Positions 45,164 to 54,858 of a stretch of DNA of 64,000 nucleotides are shown here, one piece after another; position 1 is the stretch's first letter, and every line of letters begins with the position of its first letter. Both the position numbers and the translations under genes were made by a program. Below the pieces are notes generated by a model that saw only the letters and a list, made by a program, of their open reading frames with translations, was not told where the DNA came from and searched no databases. Origin of the DNA: Anianabacter salinae (GTDB lineage: Bacteria; Pseudomonadota; Alphaproteobacteria; Rhodobacterales; Rhodobacteraceae); contig NZ_JAHQZS010000001.1 of NCBI RefSeq assembly GCF_019061145.1, positions 1 through 64,000 on the forward strand. The letters run 5' to 3'.

Positions 45164-45559
45164 ATGCCGCAGATCACCTCGCTCGATCACCTTGTGCTGA
45201 CGGTGGCCGACATCGCCCGTACGGTCGCCTTCTATGAGACCGTCCTTGGCATGCGCGCCGAGCGGTTCCGCCCTTCGGACGGCAGCGACCGCGTGGCGCT
45301 GGTGTTTGGTTCGCAGAAGATCAACCTGCATCAGGCCGGGGCCGAGTTCGAGCCGAAGGCGCGGGTGGCCACGCCCGGCTCGGGCGATCTGTGCTTTCTG
45401 ACGGAGACACCGCTGGACGACTGGCAGGCGCATTTCGCCGCCCATGACGTGCCCGTCGAGGACGGCCCGGTGCGCCGCACGGGCGCTGCCGGGCCGATCC
45501 TGTCGCTCTATGTGCGCGACCCCGACGGCAACCTGATCGAGGTGTCCGTGCGTGTCTGA
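45164..45559 (+). CDS. VOC (glyoxalase/bleomycin-resistance fold) family protein
   Basis: This 131-residue protein is a single vicinal-oxygen-chelate domain. It starts ITSLDHLVLTVADIARTVAF with the first metal-ligand His (SLDHLVL), and ends with YVRDPDGNLIEVSV, containing the conserved Glu. Members include glyoxalase I, dioxygenases and resistance proteins; nothing here fixes the substrate. ATG 45164 matches the usual domain start. The stop overlaps the next gene by 8 bp. Confidence 0.87.
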   Translation: MPQITSLDHLVLTVADIARTVAFYETVLGMRAERFRPSDGSDRVALVFGSQKINLHQAGAEFEPKARVATPGSGDLCFLTETPLDDWQAHFAAHDVPVEDGPVRRTGAAGPILSLYVRDPDGNLIEVSVRV

Positions 45560-46289
45560 CGTGCTTGCGCTCGGCTGGGGCGCCTATCTGTTCTGCGGGC
45601 TGGCGGTGTTCGGCGGCACCATGCTGCAGCGGCTGGCGGGGCAGGGGTTCGGCATGGTGGCCGCCCCGCTGATGGCGCTTGTGGCGCCCGCGTTCCTGCC
45701 CGCGACGATCCTCCTGATCGGCTTTGTCGTCGGCGTGGGCTCGACCGTCGTCGATACCTCGTCCATCGCGCGGCGCGAATTGCCGGCGGGGTTTGCCGGG
45801 CGCATCCTCGGCGCCGGGATCGCCGCGTGGATCGCGGCCAGCGTGGCGCAGCCCGAGGTTTTTGCCGTCATCATCGCGGGCGGGGTCTATCTGGGCATCG
45901 CGCTGTCCTTGCTGGGGGTGCGCGTGCCAATCGTGGGGGCGACGCTGTTCTCTGCCGGGGCCGTGGCCGGGGTGATGGGCACCCTGACCGGGGTCGGCGC
46001 GCCGCCGATGGCGCTGCTTTACCAGAACGAGGAACGGCGCCGGTCCGCCGCCATGCAGAACGTCTTCTTTGCCTTCGGAATGGTCGTGTCGATCGGCGCG
46101 CTGGGGCTGGCCGGTCTGATCGGAGTGCGTCATCTGGCCTTTGCCGCCGCGCTGGTGCCCTTTGCCCTTGTCGGCTTGCGCGCGGCGCGGCCCCTGTCAC
46201 GGCGCATGGCGCGCCAGAGCATACGTCCCTACGCCCTTGCCTTCGCAGGGACGGCAGCGACGATCCTGGTGGTGAAGCAGCTGCTCTAG
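45552..46289 (+). CDS. TauE/SafE-family permease (sulfite exporter type)
   Basis: A 245-residue integral membrane protein with about eight helices. The family's two repeats are visible, including GQGFGMVAAPLMALVAPAFL with FLPATILLIGFVVGVGST and a second repeat with AGVMGTLTGVGAPPMALLYQ. Members export sulfite, sulfoacetate or related anions. GTG 45552 starts inside the end of the VOC gene. The stop shares four bases with the convergent FMN reductase gene. Confidence 0.87.
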   Translation: MSDVLALGWGAYLFCGLAVFGGTMLQRLAGQGFGMVAAPLMALVAPAFLPATILLIGFVVGVGSTVVDTSSIARRELPAGFAGRILGAGIAAWIAASVAQPEVFAVIIAGGVYLGIALSLLGVRVPIVGATLFSAGAVAGVMGTLTGVGAPPMALLYQNEERRRSAAMQNVFFAFGMVVSIGALGLAGLIGVRHLAFAAALVPFALVGLRAARPLSRRMARQSIRPYALAFAGTAATILVVKQLL

Positions 46290-46834
46290 ACCGGGCGCTC
46301 GGCCTCTGCCTTCAGCGCATCCATCAACACCCCAAGGAACTTCGCCGACATCTCGTCTTTCAGGCGCCCGTTCTCGTCGAAGGCGCTGCCGGAGGCGGCG
46401 ATCATCACCTCGGGACCCTGAAGGATGCGCGGGCGGAACGGCACCATGCACAGGCGCAGCGCGAATTGCGTCCGCTCGCCCCCTGCGCGCCCGGCGGCGG
46501 CCGAGACGATCGCGACGGGCTTGTCCTTCCACGGGTTGCCCTCGGTGCGGCTGATCCAGTCCAGCGCGTTCTTGAGCACACCTGTGATCGACTTGTTGTA
46601 TTCAGGGCCAGAGATCACGACGGCATCCGCCTCGCGGATCTGGTCGGCCAGCGTTTGCACGGGGGCGGGAATGCCGTGTTCGTCCTGGATGTCCTGGTTG
46701 AAAAGCGGCAGGTTCAGATCGGCGAGGACAAAGCGCGCCGGATCGTAAAGCCGCGCCGCCTCGCGGACCAGCATCGTGTTCGTCGACGCGGCGCGCAGCG
46801 CGCCCGATATTCCTAGAAGCGTATGGTTCGGCAT
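46286..46834 (-). CDS. NADPH-dependent FMN reductase family protein
   Basis: This 182-residue flavodoxin-fold enzyme resembles NADPH-dependent FMN and azo/chromate reductases. The phosphate-binding loop is ISGALRAASTNTMLVREA and the flavin-side loop is SGPEYNKSITGVLKNALDW. It probably reduces FMN, quinones or similar acceptors. It converges with the TauE/SafE gene and is divergent from the hemolysin III-like gene, with 126 bp between their starts. Confidence 0.88.
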   Translation of the reverse strand: MPNHTLLGISGALRAASTNTMLVREAARLYDPARFVLADLNLPLFNQDIQDEHGIPAPVQTLADQIREADAVVISGPEYNKSITGVLKNALDWISRTEGNPWKDKPVAIVSAAAGRAGGERTQFALRLCMVPFRPRILQGPEVMIAASGSAFDENGRLKDEMSAKFLGVLMDALKAEAERPV

Positions 46835-46960
46835 CCATTTGTCCCCTGCACCTGCGGAGCGTTGCCAGATAAGCCAAACGCCGCCGCCCGCAAGGGCAAG
46901 TGCAAATCGTGATGCAGGCAGTCCTGTCGCCGCCGCAATTCGGTGCTAAACTAGAACCCC

Positions 46961-47668
46961 ATGAAACAGCCGATCACGCCCCCCCTTGTCCTGCCATTGG
47001 ACCAGTCCCGTGCCGAAGCGGTGTCGGACGCCGTCGTGCACCTGATCGGGCTGGCCGTGGCCATAGTCGCCGCGCCCGTGCTGATCGCGTTCGCGGTATT
47101 CTGGCATGGCGAGACACGGGCGATCGTGGCCGTGTCGGTCTATGCGGCGGCGCTTATCCTGATGATCCTCGCCTCGGCGGCTTACAATGCGTCGCGGTCC
47201 GCGCGCTGGAAGCCGACGCTGCGCAAGCTGGATCACACGGCGATCTACTTCAAGATCGCGGCCACTTACACGCCGCTTGTCGCGCTGACGGGGGGTGTGG
47301 GTTCGGGGCTTCTGGCGGCGCTTTGGGCGACTGCCGTGGGCGGTGCGGGGCTCAAGTTCCTGTCGCCGGACCGGATGAAATGGGTGGGGCTGGCGCTGTA
47401 TCTGGGGATGGGCTGGGTCGGCGTCGTCGCCGGTCAGGACCTGATCGCCGAATTGTCCCCCGCCGCACGGGCGCTGCTGATTACCGGCGGGCTTTTGTAC
47501 ACCTTCGGGGTGCCGTTCTACCTGTGGGACAGGCTGCGCTTCAATCGGGCGATCTGGCACGGCTTTGTCATGGTGGCGAGCTTTACGCTGTATGCCGCGA
47601 TTCTGGCGCAGGTAGCGCAGGGGCCGCGACTTGCCGCACTTGCCCCATCCCTGATCGCGCCGCTTTAG
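46961..47668 (+). CDS. Hemolysin III/PAQR-family membrane protein
   Basis: A 235-residue protein with seven helices. Family hallmarks are SDAVVHLIGLAVAIV at the N-terminus, LASAAYNASRS, DHTAIYFKIAATYTPL with the conserved Asp-His, and WHGFVMVASFTLYAAIL with the C-terminal His. Bacterial PAQR proteins (YqfA/YplQ type) affect membrane lipid homeostasis; hydrolase activity is suspected but unproven. The TAG shares four bases with the convergent nudC stop. Confidence 0.88.
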   Translation: MKQPITPPLVLPLDQSRAEAVSDAVVHLIGLAVAIVAAPVLIAFAVFWHGETRAIVAVSVYAAALILMILASAAYNASRSARWKPTLRKLDHTAIYFKIAATYTPLVALTGGVGSGLLAALWATAVGGAGLKFLSPDRMKWVGLALYLGMGWVGVVAGQDLIAELSPAARALLITGGLLYTFGVPFYLWDRLRFNRAIWHGFVMVASFTLYAAILAQVAQGPRLAALAPSLIAPL

Positions 47669-48630
47669 CGAAGCTTGTCGGCCAGCCAGTTCGACAGCAG
47701 GAAATGCGCGATCGCGCCCTTGCGTGCCGGTTTGATCCTGTCGTCGTTCCCGGCCTGACAGGCGGCGACCTCTTCGCGGCTGAGCCACAGCGCGTCTTCA
47801 AGTTCGACAGGATCGACGGTGATGGCGCTCGAAAGTGCCTCGCCCGCGCAGCCCAGCATCAGCGAGGACGGGAACGGCCAGGGCTGGCTGGCAAGGTAAG
47901 AGACGGCGCCAACCTTGATCCCGGCCTCTTCCATCACCTCGCGGCGCACGGCGGCCTCGATCGTCTCGCCCGGTTCCACGAAGCCGGCCAGTAGCGAATA
48001 CATGCCGTCGGGCCAACCGGGCGAGCGGCCAAGCAGGACGCTGTTGCCGCGCGTGATCAGCATGATGACGACCGGATCGGTGCGCGGGAAATGATGCCCG
48101 CCGCAAGCCGGGCAATCGCGCTGCCAGCCGCCCTGGGCGGCGACGCTTTCACCGCCACAGCGGGCGCAGAAGCGGTGGGTGGCGTGCCAGCCCAGCGTCG
48201 CGCGCGCCGTCGCCAGCAACTCGGCCTCACGCGGGGTGAGGCGAGTCATCGCGCCGCGCAACTCGGCAAAGGCCATGTCGTCCGGCAGATCGGGATGCCG
48301 CTGTTCGCTGGGGTCAAAGAAGGCACCCAGCGTGTCCGGCAGCGCCTCTGGCTCCCACGCCGAGACATCCACGGCAAAGCGCGGGGCGCCACTGTCGCGG
48401 CCAAGGAACACCTCGGGGCCACCGGACTCGGCGATCAGCGAATGACCGGCAGCGATCCATCCGCCCGCCGCCTCGTCTGCCTGCCGCATCAACGGCTTGC
48501 CGCGCCATACGGGCAGCCAGCGGGTGCCGGGATCGCGCCGGGCAGCGTCGATCTGTTCCGGGTCTCCGCGCAGTTCGGCGGCGCGGTCCAGCCCGGAGCC
48601 TCCGAAAGTCACTGTCTCGGCAATACGCAT
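47665..48630 (-). CDS. nudC: NAD+ diphosphatase NudC (NADH pyrophosphatase / RNA decapping)
   Basis: This 321-residue Nudix enzyme hydrolyses NAD(H) to NMN(H) and AMP and can remove NAD caps from RNA. An N-terminal NUDIX-like domain is followed by a zinc ribbon (HRFCARCGG then DCPACGG), the Nudix box GFVEPGETIEAAVRREVMEE and the NudC-specific SQPWPFPSSLMLG. All zinc and catalytic residues are in place. The stop overlaps the preceding convergent gene by 4 bp. Confidence 0.93.
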   Translation of the reverse strand: MRIAETVTFGGSGLDRAAELRGDPEQIDAARRDPGTRWLPVWRGKPLMRQADEAAGGWIAAGHSLIAESGGPEVFLGRDSGAPRFAVDVSAWEPEALPDTLGAFFDPSEQRHPDLPDDMAFAELRGAMTRLTPREAELLATARATLGWHATHRFCARCGGESVAAQGGWQRDCPACGGHHFPRTDPVVIMLITRGNSVLLGRSPGWPDGMYSLLAGFVEPGETIEAAVRREVMEEAGIKVGAVSYLASQPWPFPSSLMLGCAGEALSSAITVDPVELEDALWLSREEVAACQAGNDDRIKPARKGAIAHFLLSNWLADKLR

Positions 48631-48745
48631 CCGCCCCTCCGCTTTGGTTCGTGATCGTCGCTGCGGCGTTGCATGTCAAACGCACTTGACGGGGCGTGTT
48701 CACTTTTCGCTCGCGCACACGCTGAAAATGCATGAATGATAATTG

Positions 48746-48764
48746 AGACACGTTTTGCGTGTCT
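48746..48764. promoter_or_regulatory. Inverted repeat upstream of the cpdB-like gene
   Basis: AGACACG at 48746-48752 is the inverse of CGTGTCT at 48758-48764, separated by TTTTG. It lies about 80 bp before the cpdB-like start and 116 bp before the nudC start, in an AT-richer patch (TGATAATTGAG just upstream). It could be an operator or a hairpin in the leader mRNA. Confidence 0.4.
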
Positions 48765-48842
48765 TGTGCTGTACTGAGTGCTGTCGTCTGCGCGTCGTAT
48801 CAAGTGTGTAGCGTCCCGCCACATCCAATCCACGAGGCACAG

Positions 48843-50816
48843 ATGACCTACAAGCCCACCTTGTCCCGCCGGACCTTCCTGTCCGGCACCGCCGCAGGAG
48901 CCACCCTAATCGCGCTGCATCCATATTCGGTTCGTGCTGCCACCAACCAGGCGCATCTCCGCATCATGGAGACGACGGACCTGCATGTGCACGTGTTCCC
49001 CTACGACTACTATTCCGACCGCCCGGTCGATACCGTCGGTCTTGCCCGCACTGCATCGCATATCGAGGCGATCCGCGCCGAGGCGACCAATTCCGTGTTG
49101 TTCGACAACGGCGACTTCCTTCAGGGCAACCCGATGGGCGACTACATCGCCTACGAGCGGGGCATGAAGGACGGCGACATGCATCCCGTCATCACCGCGA
49201 TGAACACGGTGGGCTTCGACGCCTCGACGCTGGGCAATCACGAATTCAACTACGGGCTCGATTTTCTGATGAAGTCGCTCGACGGCGCGGCGTTTCCGGT
49301 GGTTTCGGCCAACGTGGTCAAGGAGATGGGCGCCGACCCGACCAAGGACGTCACGCTGGTCAAGCCCTATGTCATCCTCGACCGCGAGGTGACGGACGGC
49401 GACGGCAACACCCACCCGATCCGTATCGGCCTGATCGGGTTCGTGCCGCCGCAGATCATGAACTGGGATCGCAAGCATCTTGAGGGCAACGTGCAGGCGC
49501 GCGACATCGTCGCCACCGCCGAAGCCTACGTGCCCCAGATGCGCGAAGAAGGCGCCGACATAATCATCGCGCTGTCGCATTCGGGCATCGGCTCGGCCGA
49601 CCGCTCGGACGGGATGGAGAACGCATCGGTTCCCGTCGCGGCCATCGACGGCATCGACGCGGTGCTGACCGGGCATTCGCATCTGGTCTTCCCCTCGCCG
49701 ACATATGCGGATTTCGCCGCCGTCGATGCGGACAAGGGCACGATCCACGGCAAGCCCGCCACGATGGGCGGCTTCTGGGGCTCGCATCTGGGTGTCATCG
49801 ACTTGATGCTGGAGCGCGACGGCAACGCATGGCGCGTTCTGGACTTCGGGGTCGAAACGCGCCCGATCTTCGAGCGGAACGAGGACCGGTCCATCTCGCC
49901 CACCGTCGAGAGCGAGCAGGCGGTTCTGGATGCCGTTCAGGCCGACCATGACGCGACGCTTGCCTACATCCGCCGCGCGGTCGGCAAGACCTCGGCCCCG
50001 CTGCACAGCTATTTCGCGTTGGTTGCCGATGATCCGTCGGTGCAGATCGTGTCGCTGGCCCAGATGTGGTACATCGGCCAGATGATGCAGGGCACCGAAT
50101 ACGAAGGTCTGCCCATCCTCTCGGCGGCGGCGCCGTTCAAGGCGGGCGGTCGCGGCGGCCCCGAGAATTACACCAATGTTCCGGCAGGTGACGTGGCGAT
50201 CAAGAACGTCGCCGACCTTTACCTTTATCCCAACACGGTGCGCGCGGTGAAGGTCAGCGGTGCCCAGCTCAAGGACTGGCTGGAACGCTCTGCCGGCATG
50301 TTCAATCAGGTCGAGGCGGGCGCGACGGATGCCAGGCTGCTGAACGACTCGTTCCCGTCCTACAACTTCGATGTCATCGACGGGGTCGACTACCAGATCG
50401 ACCTGTCGCAGCCGTCGAAGTTCGACAGCGACGGCGCGGTGGTGAACGAGGACGCGAACCGCATCGTGAGCCTCACCTACAACGGTGCGCCGGTCACGCC
50501 GGACATGGAGTTCATCGTCGCGACCAACAACTACCGCGCCTCGGGCGGCGGCAGTTTCCCGGGGGCCATGGGCGACACCATCGTGTTCGAGGGTCCGGAC
50601 ACCAACCGCGACGTGATCGTGCGCTACATCGTCGAGCAGGGCACGATCAACCCGTCGGCGGATGCCAACTGGACGTTCAAGCCGATGCCCGGCACCTCGG
50701 TCCTGTTCGAGACCGGCCCGGTGGCGCGCGAGTATGTCGGCGACGTCAAGGGCGTCGAGATCGAGGCTGCGGGCGAAACACCGGAAGGCTTTTCGCTATA
50801 TCGTATCACGCTCTGA
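48843..50816 (+). CDS. cpdB: 2',3'-cyclic-nucleotide 2'-phosphodiesterase/3'-nucleotidase (CpdB-like), Tat-exported
   Basis: This 657-residue periplasmic enzyme degrades 2',3'-cyclic nucleotides and 3'-nucleotides. The N-terminus has a twin-arginine signal ([18 protein letters not shown]). The metallophosphatase domain shows [40 protein letters not shown] and [11 protein letters not shown], all metal-ligand motifs. The C-terminal 5'-nucleotidase domain follows ([20 protein letters not shown]). ATG 48843 begins just before the Tat motif; an in-frame ATG at 48759 would give a long non-signal extension. A strong terminator follows. Confidence 0.92.
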   Translation: MTYKPTLSRRTFLSGTAAGATLIALHPYSVRAATNQAHLRIMETTDLHVHVFPYDYYSDRPVDTVGLARTASHIEAIRAEATNSVLFDNGDFLQGNPMGDYIAYERGMKDGDMHPVITAMNTVGFDASTLGNHEFNYGLDFLMKSLDGAAFPVVSANVVKEMGADPTKDVTLVKPYVILDREVTDGDGNTHPIRIGLIGFVPPQIMNWDRKHLEGNVQARDIVATAEAYVPQMREEGADIIIALSHSGIGSADRSDGMENASVPVAAIDGIDAVLTGHSHLVFPSPTYADFAAVDADKGTIHGKPATMGGFWGSHLGVIDLMLERDGNAWRVLDFGVETRPIFERNEDRSISPTVESEQAVLDAVQADHDATLAYIRRAVGKTSAPLHSYFALVADDPSVQIVSLAQMWYIGQMMQGTEYEGLPILSAAAPFKAGGRGGPENYTNVPAGDVAIKNVADLYLYPNTVRAVKVSGAQLKDWLERSAGMFNQVEAGATDARLLNDSFPSYNFDVIDGVDYQIDLSQPSKFDSDGAVVNEDANRIVSLTYNGAPVTPDMEFIVATNNYRASGGGSFPGAMGDTIVFEGPDTNRDVIVRYIVEQGTINPSADANWTFKPMPGTSVLFETGPVAREYVGDVKGVEIEAAGETPEGFSLYRITL

Positions 50817-50835
50817 CGGGCACAGAGAACAAGAC

Positions 50836-50863
50836 GGGCACGGCAGCGCGCCGTGCCCTTTTT
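50836..50863 (+). terminator. Intrinsic terminator after the cpdB-like gene
   Basis: GGGCACGGC (50836-50844) pairs perfectly with GCCGTGCCC (50850-50858) around an AGCGC loop and is followed by five T residues. It lies 20 bp after the stop codon. Confidence 0.92.
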
Positions 50864-51030
50864 CACGCGGTCTTAATTATCGCTTGCCTCAAAAACAGGC
50901 GGCGTGCCTAATCCCCGGCACAACATCGCGCCGCATCCGCCGACGCCAGCACCAAGGGACGCATGCGGCTTCCTGCCGGTGCCGCAGACGCGCAATTTGC
51001 GGCCGGACATAACCTTGGGGAGACGATTCC

Positions 51031-52038
51031 GTGTTCAACCGTATTATTGCCGGTCTCGGCCTTGGCGTGGCATTTGCCACCGCCGCAGCCGCGCAGACCG
51101 AAACGCCCTTCGCACTCGACTGGAAATTCGAAGGCCCCGCCGCGCCCTACTTCGTGGCCGTGGACAAGGGCTATTTCGCCGATCAGGGCCTGACGGTGGA
51201 GATCGCCGAAGGCGCAGGCTCGCTCGATGCGATCCCGAAGGTCGCTACCGGCGCCTTTCCGTTCGGCTTTGCCGACATCAACAGCCTCGTGAAGTTCCTC
51301 GACCAGAACCCCGGCGCGCCCGTCACCGCCGTGATGATGATCTACGACAAGCCGCCCTTCGCCGTGATCGGCCGCAAGTCGCTGGGTGTCGAAGTGCCGA
51401 AGGACCTTGAAGGCAAGGTGCTGGGCGCACCGCCGCCCGATGGCGCCTGGGCGCAATTCCCGGCCTTTGCCACCGCCAACGACCTTGACGTCGGCGCGAT
51501 TACCGTGGAACCGGTCGGCTTTCCGACGCGCGAACCGATGCTCGCCGAAGGCAACGTCGCCGCGATCACCGGCTTCTCGTTCTCGTCCTACCTGAACCTC
51601 GTGCGTCTTGGCGTGCCGGAAGACGACATCTCGACCATCCTGATGGCAGACTACGGCCTTGCGCTTTACGGCAACGCGGTGATCGTGAACACCGACTTCG
51701 CAGCCGCGAACCCCGAGGTCGTGACCGGCTTCCTGACCGCGATCGCTGCGGGCTGGAAGGACGCCATTGTGGACCCCGAGGGCGCGATTGCGTCGCTGAT
51801 CGAGCGTAACCCCGCCGCCGATGCAGCGCTTGAGCAGCGCCGCCTGCAACTGTCCATCGACGCGAACGTCCTGACCGACTGGGTCAAGGCGAACGGGCTT
51901 GGCGGCATCGACGCGGACCGCATGGCCAAGGCAATGGACCAGATTGGCGAGACCTACGAGTTCGTGACCGACCCGGATGCGATGCCGCTGTTCTCGGACG
52001 CCTACCTGCCCGCAGCAGAGGCGCGGATGCTTCAGTAA
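51031..52038 (+). CDS. ABC transporter substrate-binding protein, NMT1/THI5-like
   Basis: A 335-residue periplasmic binding protein with a signal peptide (FNRIIAGLGLGVAFATAAAAQ). The NMT1/SsuA-like fold is recognised by FALDWKFEGPAAPYFVAVDK, GYFADQGLTVEIAEGAGS, and FGFADINSLVKFL. Related proteins bind thiamine pyrimidines, sulfonates, taurine, nitrate or riboflavin; the ligand cannot be read from sequence. GTG 51031 follows GGGGAGA by about 7 bases. It is the first gene of a three-gene importer operon. Confidence 0.88.
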   Translation: MFNRIIAGLGLGVAFATAAAAQTETPFALDWKFEGPAAPYFVAVDKGYFADQGLTVEIAEGAGSLDAIPKVATGAFPFGFADINSLVKFLDQNPGAPVTAVMMIYDKPPFAVIGRKSLGVEVPKDLEGKVLGAPPPDGAWAQFPAFATANDLDVGAITVEPVGFPTREPMLAEGNVAAITGFSFSSYLNLVRLGVPEDDISTILMADYGLALYGNAVIVNTDFAAANPEVVTGFLTAIAAGWKDAIVDPEGAIASLIERNPAADAALEQRRLQLSIDANVLTDWVKANGLGGIDADRMAKAMDQIGETYEFVTDPDAMPLFSDAYLPAAEARMLQ

Positions 52039-52131
52039 TCCAGCGCGGCGCGCCGGGGTCTTCGGCGCGCCGCACCCGATTCCCATCAATAAAGCGCGCC
52101 GGAAAACCGGTGCCGGCAGGGGGACAGCCGC

Positions 52132-52929
52132 GTGGATCAGCCACTTATCGACATCAAGGACGTGCGCCACGCGTACAAGACGGACAAGGGGCCGCTTCCG
52201 GTTCTGGATGGCCTGACGCTGTCGGTGCCCGAAGGTGGCTTTGTCGCCGTGGTCGGGCCGTCGGGCTGCGGCAAGTCCACCCTGACACGGCTGATCGCCG
52301 GGCTGATGATCCCTGATGAGGGCGAAGTCTGGTTGCACGGCAAGCGCGTGAAAGGTCCGCGCTCGACTGTCGGCATGGCATTCCAGAACCCGGTTCTGCT
52401 GGAATGGCGTTCGATCCTGCGCAACGTGATGCTGCCGCTGGAAATCGTCGCCACCGGCATGTCGAAAAAGGATCAGGAAGACCGCGCGCGGTATCTGCTG
52501 TCGCTGGTCGGGCTGTCCGGTTTCGAGGACAAGCGGCCGTCGGAATTGTCGGGCGGGATGCGCCAGCGCGCGTCGCTGTGCCGGTCCATCGTCCACAAGC
52601 CCGAGGTGCTGATCCTCGACGAGCCTTTCGGTGCGCTGGATGCCTTCACCCGCGAAGACCTGTGGCAGACGATGCACAAGGTGAAAGAGAAGGAACCGTT
52701 CACCGGCGTTCTCATCACCCATGACCTGCGCGAATCGATCTACCTCGCCGATCAGGTCGTCGTGCTGTCGGGCCGCCCCGCCCGGACGCAGCACGTTCTC
52801 GACGTTCCCGACCCCGGCCCCCGCGACATCGAGACGCTTTACACGCCGCAGGCCGCCGAGATGCTGGCAACCTTGCGCCACCAGATCCAGATCGCACAGG
52901 GCCGCGCCCCCGAGGAGGCCACCGCATGA
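52132..52929 (+). CDS. ABC transporter ATP-binding protein (SsuB/TauB type)
   Basis: This 265-residue ATPase has Walker A GPSGCGKST at about residues 43-51, the ABC signature LSGGMRQRAS, Walker B VLILDEPFGALDAFTRED and the switch His in VLITHDLRES. It belongs to the nitrate/sulfonate/taurine-type ATPases that pair with NMT1 binding proteins. GTG 52132 follows AGGGGGACAG. Its stop overlaps the permease start (ATGA). Confidence 0.92.
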   Translation: MDQPLIDIKDVRHAYKTDKGPLPVLDGLTLSVPEGGFVAVVGPSGCGKSTLTRLIAGLMIPDEGEVWLHGKRVKGPRSTVGMAFQNPVLLEWRSILRNVMLPLEIVATGMSKKDQEDRARYLLSLVGLSGFEDKRPSELSGGMRQRASLCRSIVHKPEVLILDEPFGALDAFTREDLWQTMHKVKEKEPFTGVLITHDLRESIYLADQVVVLSGRPARTQHVLDVPDPGPRDIETLYTPQAAEMLATLRHQIQIAQGRAPEEATA

Positions 52930-53687
52930 ACGTCCGCAGCTTCGCCATCCCGCTGATCGCGACCGTCATATTCCTGCTGTTCTGGGAGCTTCTGGTCTGG
53001 GCGAACGGCTGGCCAAACTACCTGATGGCCTCGCCCTCGGACCTGCCCGCAGCGTACGAGCGCTATTGGAACCTGTTTCTCGTCATGGGCTGGCAGACCC
53101 TGTGGCGCACAGTCGTCGGATTGCTTCTGGCGGTCCTGTTCGGATTGCTTCTGGGCATGGTGATGGGGTTCTCGCGCACGATGCGCGATGCGCTCTATCC
53201 GCTGCTGGTGGGCTTCAACGCGATCCCGAAGGCGACGGTGGTGCCGATCGTCGCGCTGCTGTTCGTCGGTGCGCATGACTTCAACACCATCCTGATCGCC
53301 TTCATGATCTCGTTCTTTCCAATCGCCGTGTCCGTCTCCATCGGGCTGTCCACACTGGAACCCGAATACCGCGACATCCTGCGCTCGCTCGGTGCGTCGA
53401 AGATGACGATCTTCTGGAAGATCGCGTTGCCCAAGACGCTGCCCGAGTTCTTCGGCGCGTTGAAGGTCGCCGTGACACTGGCCTTCATCGGCACCAACCT
53501 GATGGAGATCGTGTCACCGCACGGACGGGGCCTTGGCGCGCTGTTCGATTCGGGCAAGACCAACGCGGACTACCCGCTGATGTTCGCCGTTCTCATCGCC
53601 TTGGCGTTCCTCGGCATCCTGCTTTATTACATCGTGGTGGCGCTGGAGAAGATCTTCGCGGGCTGGGCGGAACGGCCTGCGGGCTAA
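52926..53687 (+). CDS. ABC transporter permease
   Basis: A 253-residue inner-membrane permease of the BPD_transp_1 family with about six helices. The EAA loop that contacts the ATPase is seen as LEPEYRDILRSLGASKMTIF WKIALPKTL region at about residues 140-170. It pairs with the two genes upstream. Its TAA shares four bases with the convergent AAA ATPase stop. Confidence 0.92.
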   Translation: MNVRSFAIPLIATVIFLLFWELLVWANGWPNYLMASPSDLPAAYERYWNLFLVMGWQTLWRTVVGLLLAVLFGLLLGMVMGFSRTMRDALYPLLVGFNAIPKATVVPIVALLFVGAHDFNTILIAFMISFFPIAVSVSIGLSTLEPEYRDILRSLGASKMTIFWKIALPKTLPEFFGALKVAVTLAFIGTNLMEIVSPHGRGLGALFDSGKTNADYPLMFAVLIALAFLGILLYYIVVALEKIFAGWAERPAG

Positions 53688-54805
53688 TCCGTCAGGAGCC
53701 ATTCGCGCATGTCCTGATCCTCGAGCGCGTAGAGCCCGCGCCCGGGACTCCAGACGATGGACTTGTCGCGCAGCGCGTTCAGCGCCTTCTGCACGTCCGG
53801 GGCCGAGACCGCGCGGTCTGCCCTGGTGGACATCCGGGCAAGCGTCGCCTCTGCGAAGGGGGCGAACGCCGGGCCTTCGTCGCACAGGAGCGACAGGACC
53901 ACCTTCTGAAGATCGCTCAAGGTGCCGTAGTCTGACCGGTGCTGATCCCATCGCAATTGCCGAAGATCATCTGCCCTGTCGCGTACCGTGCGGTGCAGGC
54001 CGTGGCTTCCTTGCTCTCCCATGGCGTGATCCTTCAGCACCCGTTGCAGCAATTCCGGCTGATGGCCAAGCAGGGCGAAGGCCTGTTCCACGTCATCGAG
54101 GTCGAGCTGGTTGTCCCTGGCAAGCCTTTCGTTCAGCGCGCCGACCAGCGCCTGCAGGTAGGGTCGCCCGAGCTTTGGAAAGTCGGTCACCTCGGCGCCA
54201 TAAAACGGGTCCCTGTGGCTTCGGACAAAACCTGCAAGCTTGTCGCGATGCGATCCGGTGAATACGAGACTCAGGCGTTGGCCGGTGCTGCGCTGGTTCA
54301 TCTCGTCGCGAGCGGCTTTCAGGGCAAAGATGGCATCCAGTCCTGCCGTGCTCGACAAGGCATGCTGCGCCTCGTCGATGACAAGCGCGACGTCGCGACC
54401 TGTACGCTCTCCGATCATCGACAGGGCTTGTCCCAACGTGGCAGTGCGGCCGCCCGATGCGCTGTCCAGCACCACCTCGACGCCGCCGACCGTGACGGAT
54501 TTCGGCGTCAGTGCGCGGGCCGCCTTTGCGATGCGGCTGGAAAGGCTGTCGAGCTTGGCGGCGATGGCATCGGCGATAAGCCGTCCCGGGTCCGCGTCGC
54601 GGTCTGCCCAGAGATCGACGTAGATCGTGACATTGCCTGCCTCTTCCAGGAGCGGCATGAGATCGCGGCGCAGGAACGTGCTCTTGCCGGTCCGGCGTGG
54701 CGCGGCAAGGAACAGGCCGCTGTGATTGCCAAGGATCGGATCGGGGCGTATCCTGTCGATGATAGCCTGCGCCAGGTCCCGCCTTGGAACGTAGAAATCG
54801 GACAT
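53684..54805 (-). CDS. Stand-alone AAA/STAND-type ATPase
   Basis: A 373-residue protein with a P-loop APRRTGKSTFLRR at residues 35-47 and Walker B ALVIDEAQHAL near 140. A sensor-like segment LSLVFTGSHRDKLAGFV follows, then a helical lid and a C-terminal winged-helix-like region (VSAPDVQKALNALRDKSIVW). This is the layout of the archaeal-type ATPase/ORC-CDC6-like group. The role is unknown; such genes occur singly and sometimes as accessory or defence-related ATPases. It lies between an ABC importer and the SRP RNA, with an AT-rich promoter region unlike its neighbours. Confidence 0.8.
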   Translation of the reverse strand: MSDFYVPRRDLAQAIIDRIRPDPILGNHSGLFLAAPRRTGKSTFLRRDLMPLLEEAGNVTIYVDLWADRDADPGRLIADAIAAKLDSLSSRIAKAARALTPKSVTVGGVEVVLDSASGGRTATLGQALSMIGERTGRDVALVIDEAQHALSSTAGLDAIFALKAARDEMNQRSTGQRLSLVFTGSHRDKLAGFVRSHRDPFYGAEVTDFPKLGRPYLQALVGALNERLARDNQLDLDDVEQAFALLGHQPELLQRVLKDHAMGEQGSHGLHRTVRDRADDLRQLRWDQHRSDYGTLSDLQKVVLSLLCDEGPAFAPFAEATLARMSTRADRAVSAPDVQKALNALRDKSIVWSPGRGLYALEDQDMREWLLTD

Positions 54806-54836
54806 AGAATTACCCTGATTTATGGTAGCTTGTATA

Positions 54837-54858
54837 AATTATCTCCTTATGGATAATT
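54837..54858. promoter_or_regulatory. AT-rich inverted repeat upstream of the AAA ATPase
   Basis: AATTATC (54837-54843) is the inverse of GATAATT (54852-54858), 8 bases apart, inside an AT-rich patch about 35 bp upstream of the ATPase start. A further GATAATC follows at 54862-54868. It looks like a promoter region or a dimeric operator for the ATPase gene. Confidence 0.45.
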
